From: Trichopria drosophilae
Taxonomy: Eukaryota; Arthropoda; Insecta; Hymenoptera; Diapriidae
Direction of reading: 5' to 3'
NCBI GenBank assembly: GCA_030407085.1
Contig: CM059582.1
Span: 137,757,001 to 137,821,000, forward strand
Length of the DNA: 64,000 nucleotides
Made by a program: the position numbers and the translations under genes. Under the pieces are notes generated by a model that worked only from the letters and a program-made list of their open reading frames with translations, searched no databases and had not been told where the DNA came from. Of this stretch, positions 60,305-64,000 are shown in pieces (within the stretch, counting starts at the first letter, position 1; each line of letters starts with the position of its first letter).

Positions 60305-61671
60305 TAACAGAAAATACTACAAAAATGAAAATTTGTTAATGAGAATGTTTTTAATTAAATCTAATGTTAAATCTGTAATTATGGGAGATAAAGAAGACCC
60401 CATAGGGATACCATTAACTTGTTTATGAGTAATATCTTGAAATAAAATGTAATTCGAATTAAGAATAATTTTTAAAACTGAAAAATTCATATTTCGCAAT
60501 ATTTGTAAAAACTTTAATATTTTGGCAGGCCATTCAAACGTCTTCATTTTATTACTTTAGAAAGCCTGCACTAAATACCATTCATATTTCCCATTTTTTC
60601 ATTAAAACAGAAATAGCTAACTCTGTAGAGATATTTGCGAATAAAGATACGGCATCTCATGAAATTAAAGAGAAACCAGTATCAATCTTAAATTTACGTA
60701 TCCTCTATCCAACATTCCAACTATCTTTGACTGATGTAGATGGTTTTCTTTTTGTGGATAGGTGATAAAATAGAACTAAAAAAAGCCATTTTTGTATAAC
60801 GATTTGTGGTAGAAACTTGGATTCTTCAAGAAAAGTTTGTTCATGAATCTTTGGAAGACCATAAGATTGAATTATACGTTTTCAAAAATATTTAGCTGTA
60901 TAAGTCGTGATATATTTTAATTTTTCCAATTTTCGATCACGGAATTTATGTCATTTTGAAAATGAAACTGTATAAGTATAGAAGCTGATTTGATACGTTT
61001 TAGTATCAGATAAAAGCGAATTGATTTTCGTTATGTTGTCTTGTTTTAGCATGGCAACTGTTATTTTTCCCTTGTCAGTTTGATGTTATTTTTTTCATTT
61101 ACTATAACATTCCCTTTGTCGTCGGTAATATTAGGAATTTTGAAAATTCTTATTTCAGAAATAAAATCCTGGATTGGAAATTTATGTGATTTATTAATTT
61201 AAATTAATGTTGGTCTGAGTTTCAAACAAGTTTTTAAATGGTTTTCTGAATTTTTGATCAGTGATTTTTCATACAAAGTCTTAAACTTTATGAATTTATT
61301 ACTTAGCTTTATCTTACTAGATAACAGTATCATTTTGAAAAACAAATTTTTCAAATAAACAAACTTTTCATATAGTAGTTGTAGTAGTATTTATTCGTGA
61401 TCACCTTACGGTTTAACACGGACTTCCTTATTACATAAACTTACATTTTTGACATTTTTTGCCTCATTCTTTCGTTCATTTACGGAATTCGCACATTTAC
61501 ATTAATTTTTCTAATCTTAACTCTAATTCATTGTGAATATATTTATACTATTTGTTGTATTTCTTTTTACAAGTTTGTCTATAGTGGCCCTCGGTCAGTT
61601 CCGTTTTGACAGGGGAGTTCTTTAGACGTAATGTTCACTCACGTTAATAATTAACAAATTCTCACCTATTG
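60305..61671 (-). pseudogene. Penelope-like element copy C, best preserved
   Basis: The minus strand from the 5' end (TAGGTGAG, 61671) to RT: a KIPNITD-type block near 61120, a LSDTKTY-type block near 60980, IQSYGLPKIHEQ near 60865 (PLE signature YGLPKIHK), and a palm block HKQVNGIPMGSSLSP (60547-60317), followed by a stop. The catalytic YADD and the GIY-YIG endonuclease lie beyond and are absent. Scattered stops. Penelope-like elements are retroelements related to telomerase in RT phylogeny. Confidence 0.75.
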
Positions 61672-63440
61672 TTTTTTTTTTTGCTGTGAGAAAACATTGT
61701 CCCGGTGGAGCACAGGCATCGGCGTTACAGTTCTCTTCGAATAGTTTGCGGTGAAAACGATATGTGGGCTAATTAAATGCTTTTGCAATTTTAATTTATT
61801 ATTACAAAGTGCAATTTTCGACATTTTCTGGAGGGAATCGCTACTACGCCTGTTCAGCTACGTCATCGGTTGCTAACGACTGTGAGTGACAACTTGACGT
61901 CTTTCTGTCAGTCAACAACAGCGTGGAACTTTTGCTCGAACGACAGGTATCATTTTCATGCCAAGAAAATCCAAACGGAAGTTGGCCCCTTCCATTCGAA
62001 ATACATCTGCGAGGAATGCGATTCATCATTTCATCGTTCTTGTGCGCTGTTGTTTCTTCGATCTAAGTCGAAATCTCGTTGTTGTGTACCCCCCTCCGAA
62101 TTTGACACTTCTATCTCAGTATCAACCGACGACTTGTCGATTACAAGTCAATCGCATACTCCTGTCGAATCGAGCGCAATGAATAATAATTCAGTGCTAG
62201 CTTCTTCGCACTTAAATCTTCCGCCTGTTCCGATGCCAGCAAACTGAGATACAATGGATTTAAGTGAACGCAGGTCTGATTTTATGCAACATCATCTTAA
62301 TCAAGCGGCGCGCCTTGAATATATTGCGATCAATCTAGCTGAAAATTCTGCTGCCACTAGAGCGAATACTAGGGACATTGGCGATTTAAAGGGCCTCTGG
62401 GCTTATGCTCAACCTAGTACCGAATTTATCATCACCGGTCTTCCCTCTTTGTGTGAATTGCCGCTAGATATTATCATTATAATTTATTACTATAATTAGA
62501 ACTGAGTCGGTATAATAACCATTTTTGTATTGTCGACACGAGCAACGAAAATTGAGATGGTTCGTTAGGTCCTGCCCCTTCCACATTCTCCATCATTGTG
62601 GACTGCATTTCCGTTGGGCTTCGCAATCTGATTGAAAAGATACAAAAATTGAAAACATAGAAAAATTGAAAAGATCACGCGTGCTGACATTTTTCCGACT
62701 CTCTATGCACAAGACAGTAACATAGTTTATGTGAACGATTTTTTATCCCGACTGTCTCACCAACTATTAAATAGAGCGAGATAATTAGCTCGTTCACTAA
62801 CAGGATCACGCATATGGGTTCGCAATGGAAACATTTTCTTTAGACGTGATGCTAGCTCGCTTGAAATACCCATTGTAACTGAGCAAGATCTGGCTTTTAT
62901 TAAGTGACAACCATTTCAAATTTCAACCGTTTCTTGCGCTTCTTCGATTCGGACTAATATTATTAAATCCTTAAATGTCGTCCATTGCAATATTAATCCC
63001 TTACGCGCTCATTTCGCTCAGATTGAACAACTGCTCCAAATGGCAGATATTCATATTCTGGCGTTGACTGAATTATGGTTGAATCGCGATTTCTTGTCCC
63101 ACACAATTGCCATTCCGTCATATAACTTAGTGCGTAATGATAGAGCCTTGCGGTCTGTTTCTAGTAATAAGTTTGTGTTAGGTGGATGAGTAGTTGGCTA
63201 CCTTCACGATTTTCTTGTTTATAATGTATTGGAGCAATCAAACAATTCGTCCATTAATGAACCAGAATATATTATACTCACGGTTAGGCCACCGCAAAAT
63301 ACATGTTTACTTTTGGCACTTTTATACCGGCGACTTGATGGTCATATGCTAACATAATTGAAATGTAAATTAAACTTATATATACCTACTTATAAGAATG
63401 TAATTATTACCGGCGATCTAAATTACGATTTATTTATTGT
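61672..63440 (+). pseudogene. family-3 LINE copy B (ORF1 and endonuclease), 3' truncated
   Basis: After a T-rich tract and 5' UTR, ORF1 starts with a PHD-like Cys/His region (61870-62100: CSNDRYHFHA, YICEECDSSFHRSC). A TGA at 62245 interrupts the frame. DLSERRSDFMQHHLNQAARL and GDLKGLWAYAQPSTEFIIT follow, then an indel, then FFRRDASSLEIPIVTEQDLA and a TGA at 62905. The same frame continues into the endonuclease: NVVHCNINPLRAHFAQIEQL, ALTELWLNRDF, NVIITGDLNYDLF, with two more stops. It ends about 63440 in AT-rich sequence. Close relative of copy A on the other strand. Confidence 0.7.
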
Positions 63441-64000
63441 TGATTTAGTCTAAGGATAAGCGTAACAAAACAAAATAAAAAGACTAATAATGAAAATAAT
63501 GTACGAATTCAGAATTAAAAGAACTTAAAATTCAATCTTGGAATATAAAATCCCAAACTCAAAGTTCAAAATTTCTAAAGTTCAAAATTTAATATTCAAA
63601 ATATAATTCGTCATAGTCTACATTTAAAATGCGAAATTTAGAATTCTTAATTTAAAAGAAAGCTCTCAATCAAAAATTCAAAACTTAAAAATCAAATGCA
63701 ACATTCAAAATTCGATGATCAAAATCCAAAGTAAAATAAAGACCCCTGATAAAATCGGGTCATAATGCCACCAGATATCGGAATTATATTTTGTCTCGTA
63801 TATTTATATTGGGATAATCGTATTTTGAATGTTGGATTTTCAATTTTAGATTAGGACTTTGTATTTTGAATTTAGAGTATCGAATTACGAACTGTGATTT
63901 CTAATTAAGAATTAATGTTTTCATAAGTTTTTTCGCGTGCAATGCCAAATGAACGAACGCTACAGTTCAATCTCTCACCTTTTTCAATTACCTGGATAAG
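63441..64000. repeat. AT-rich degenerate TTCAAAATT repeat region
   Basis: Irregular repeats of AAATTCAAAATTT-type words from 63500 to 63740, then their complement-like TATTTTGAATTT words from 63830 to 63890, giving a loose inverted symmetry. No gene. Confidence 0.6.

Overview
This window looks like repeat-rich insect nuclear DNA. The reverse-transcriptase families, the CAGGGTG-ended DNA transposons and one spliced host exon suggest a hymenopteran, most likely an ant. That placement is inferred from family resemblance, not from a database search. Almost everything is transposable elements in various states of decay, many nested in one another. I see no rRNA, tRNA, operon or CRISPR. The only convincing host gene piece is one 70-bp exon at 2518-2587 that reads as the mitotic checkpoint WD40 protein Bub3.

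Layout. 1-1977: minus-strand R4/Dong-like non-LTR element, cut by the window edge and open for 592 codons, abutting a TAA microsatellite. 2255-6830: MITEs, a dead BEL/Pao integrase, and a 1.76-kb TA-flanked transposon with a mariner-type transposase remnant. 7746-14300: remnants of a MULE, LINEs and a Penelope-like element (PLE), plus a 264-bp tandem array. 15005-21796: a full-length BEL/Pao element on the minus strand with 422-bp LTRs of about 98% identity, but with several frameshifts and stops. 21797-30850: a mosaic of R1-like LINE, jockey-like LINE, FLYWCH/MULE transposase and scattered PLE pieces. 30893-33502: a minus-strand LINE (family 3).

33503-54891 is the most interesting object. 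It is a Ty3/gypsy-type retrotransposon inserted in the family-3 LINE. It has 1.78-kb LTRs (U3 TATA box plus arthropod initiator, five tandem repeats, and a small basic ORF inside the LTR) and a leader with six 123-bp repeats. A charged pre-gag ORF, gag and an eroded pol follow. Pol carries a 500-bp Asn/Glu-rich minisatellite and an AT-hook/acidic segment. After pol comes a membrane glycoprotein resembling chuvirus (Jingchuvirales) glycoproteins rather than a classical errantivirus Env. Three small unrecognised ORFs follow it: a type-I-like membrane protein, a Cys-containing 55-aa ORF and an 86-aa zinc-ribbon protein. Gag is split by a nearly full-length 4.6-kb CR1/L2-like LINE with a 6-bp target duplication and two long ORFs. 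Those ORFs lie in one frame, separated by a single UGA with no AUG for ORF2. Pol is split by a probable 1.45-kb solo LTR.

54892-64000: PLE copies in both orientations, a Harbinger-like MITE, an R1 remnant, a 680-bp foldback element, a second family-3 LINE and an AT-rich tail.

Relative age can be read from the nesting. The family-3 LINE is older than the gypsy-like element; that element is older than the CR1 LINE, the solo LTR and the CAGGGTG MITE inside it. A PLE then truncated the 3' LTR, and a MITE entered the PLE.
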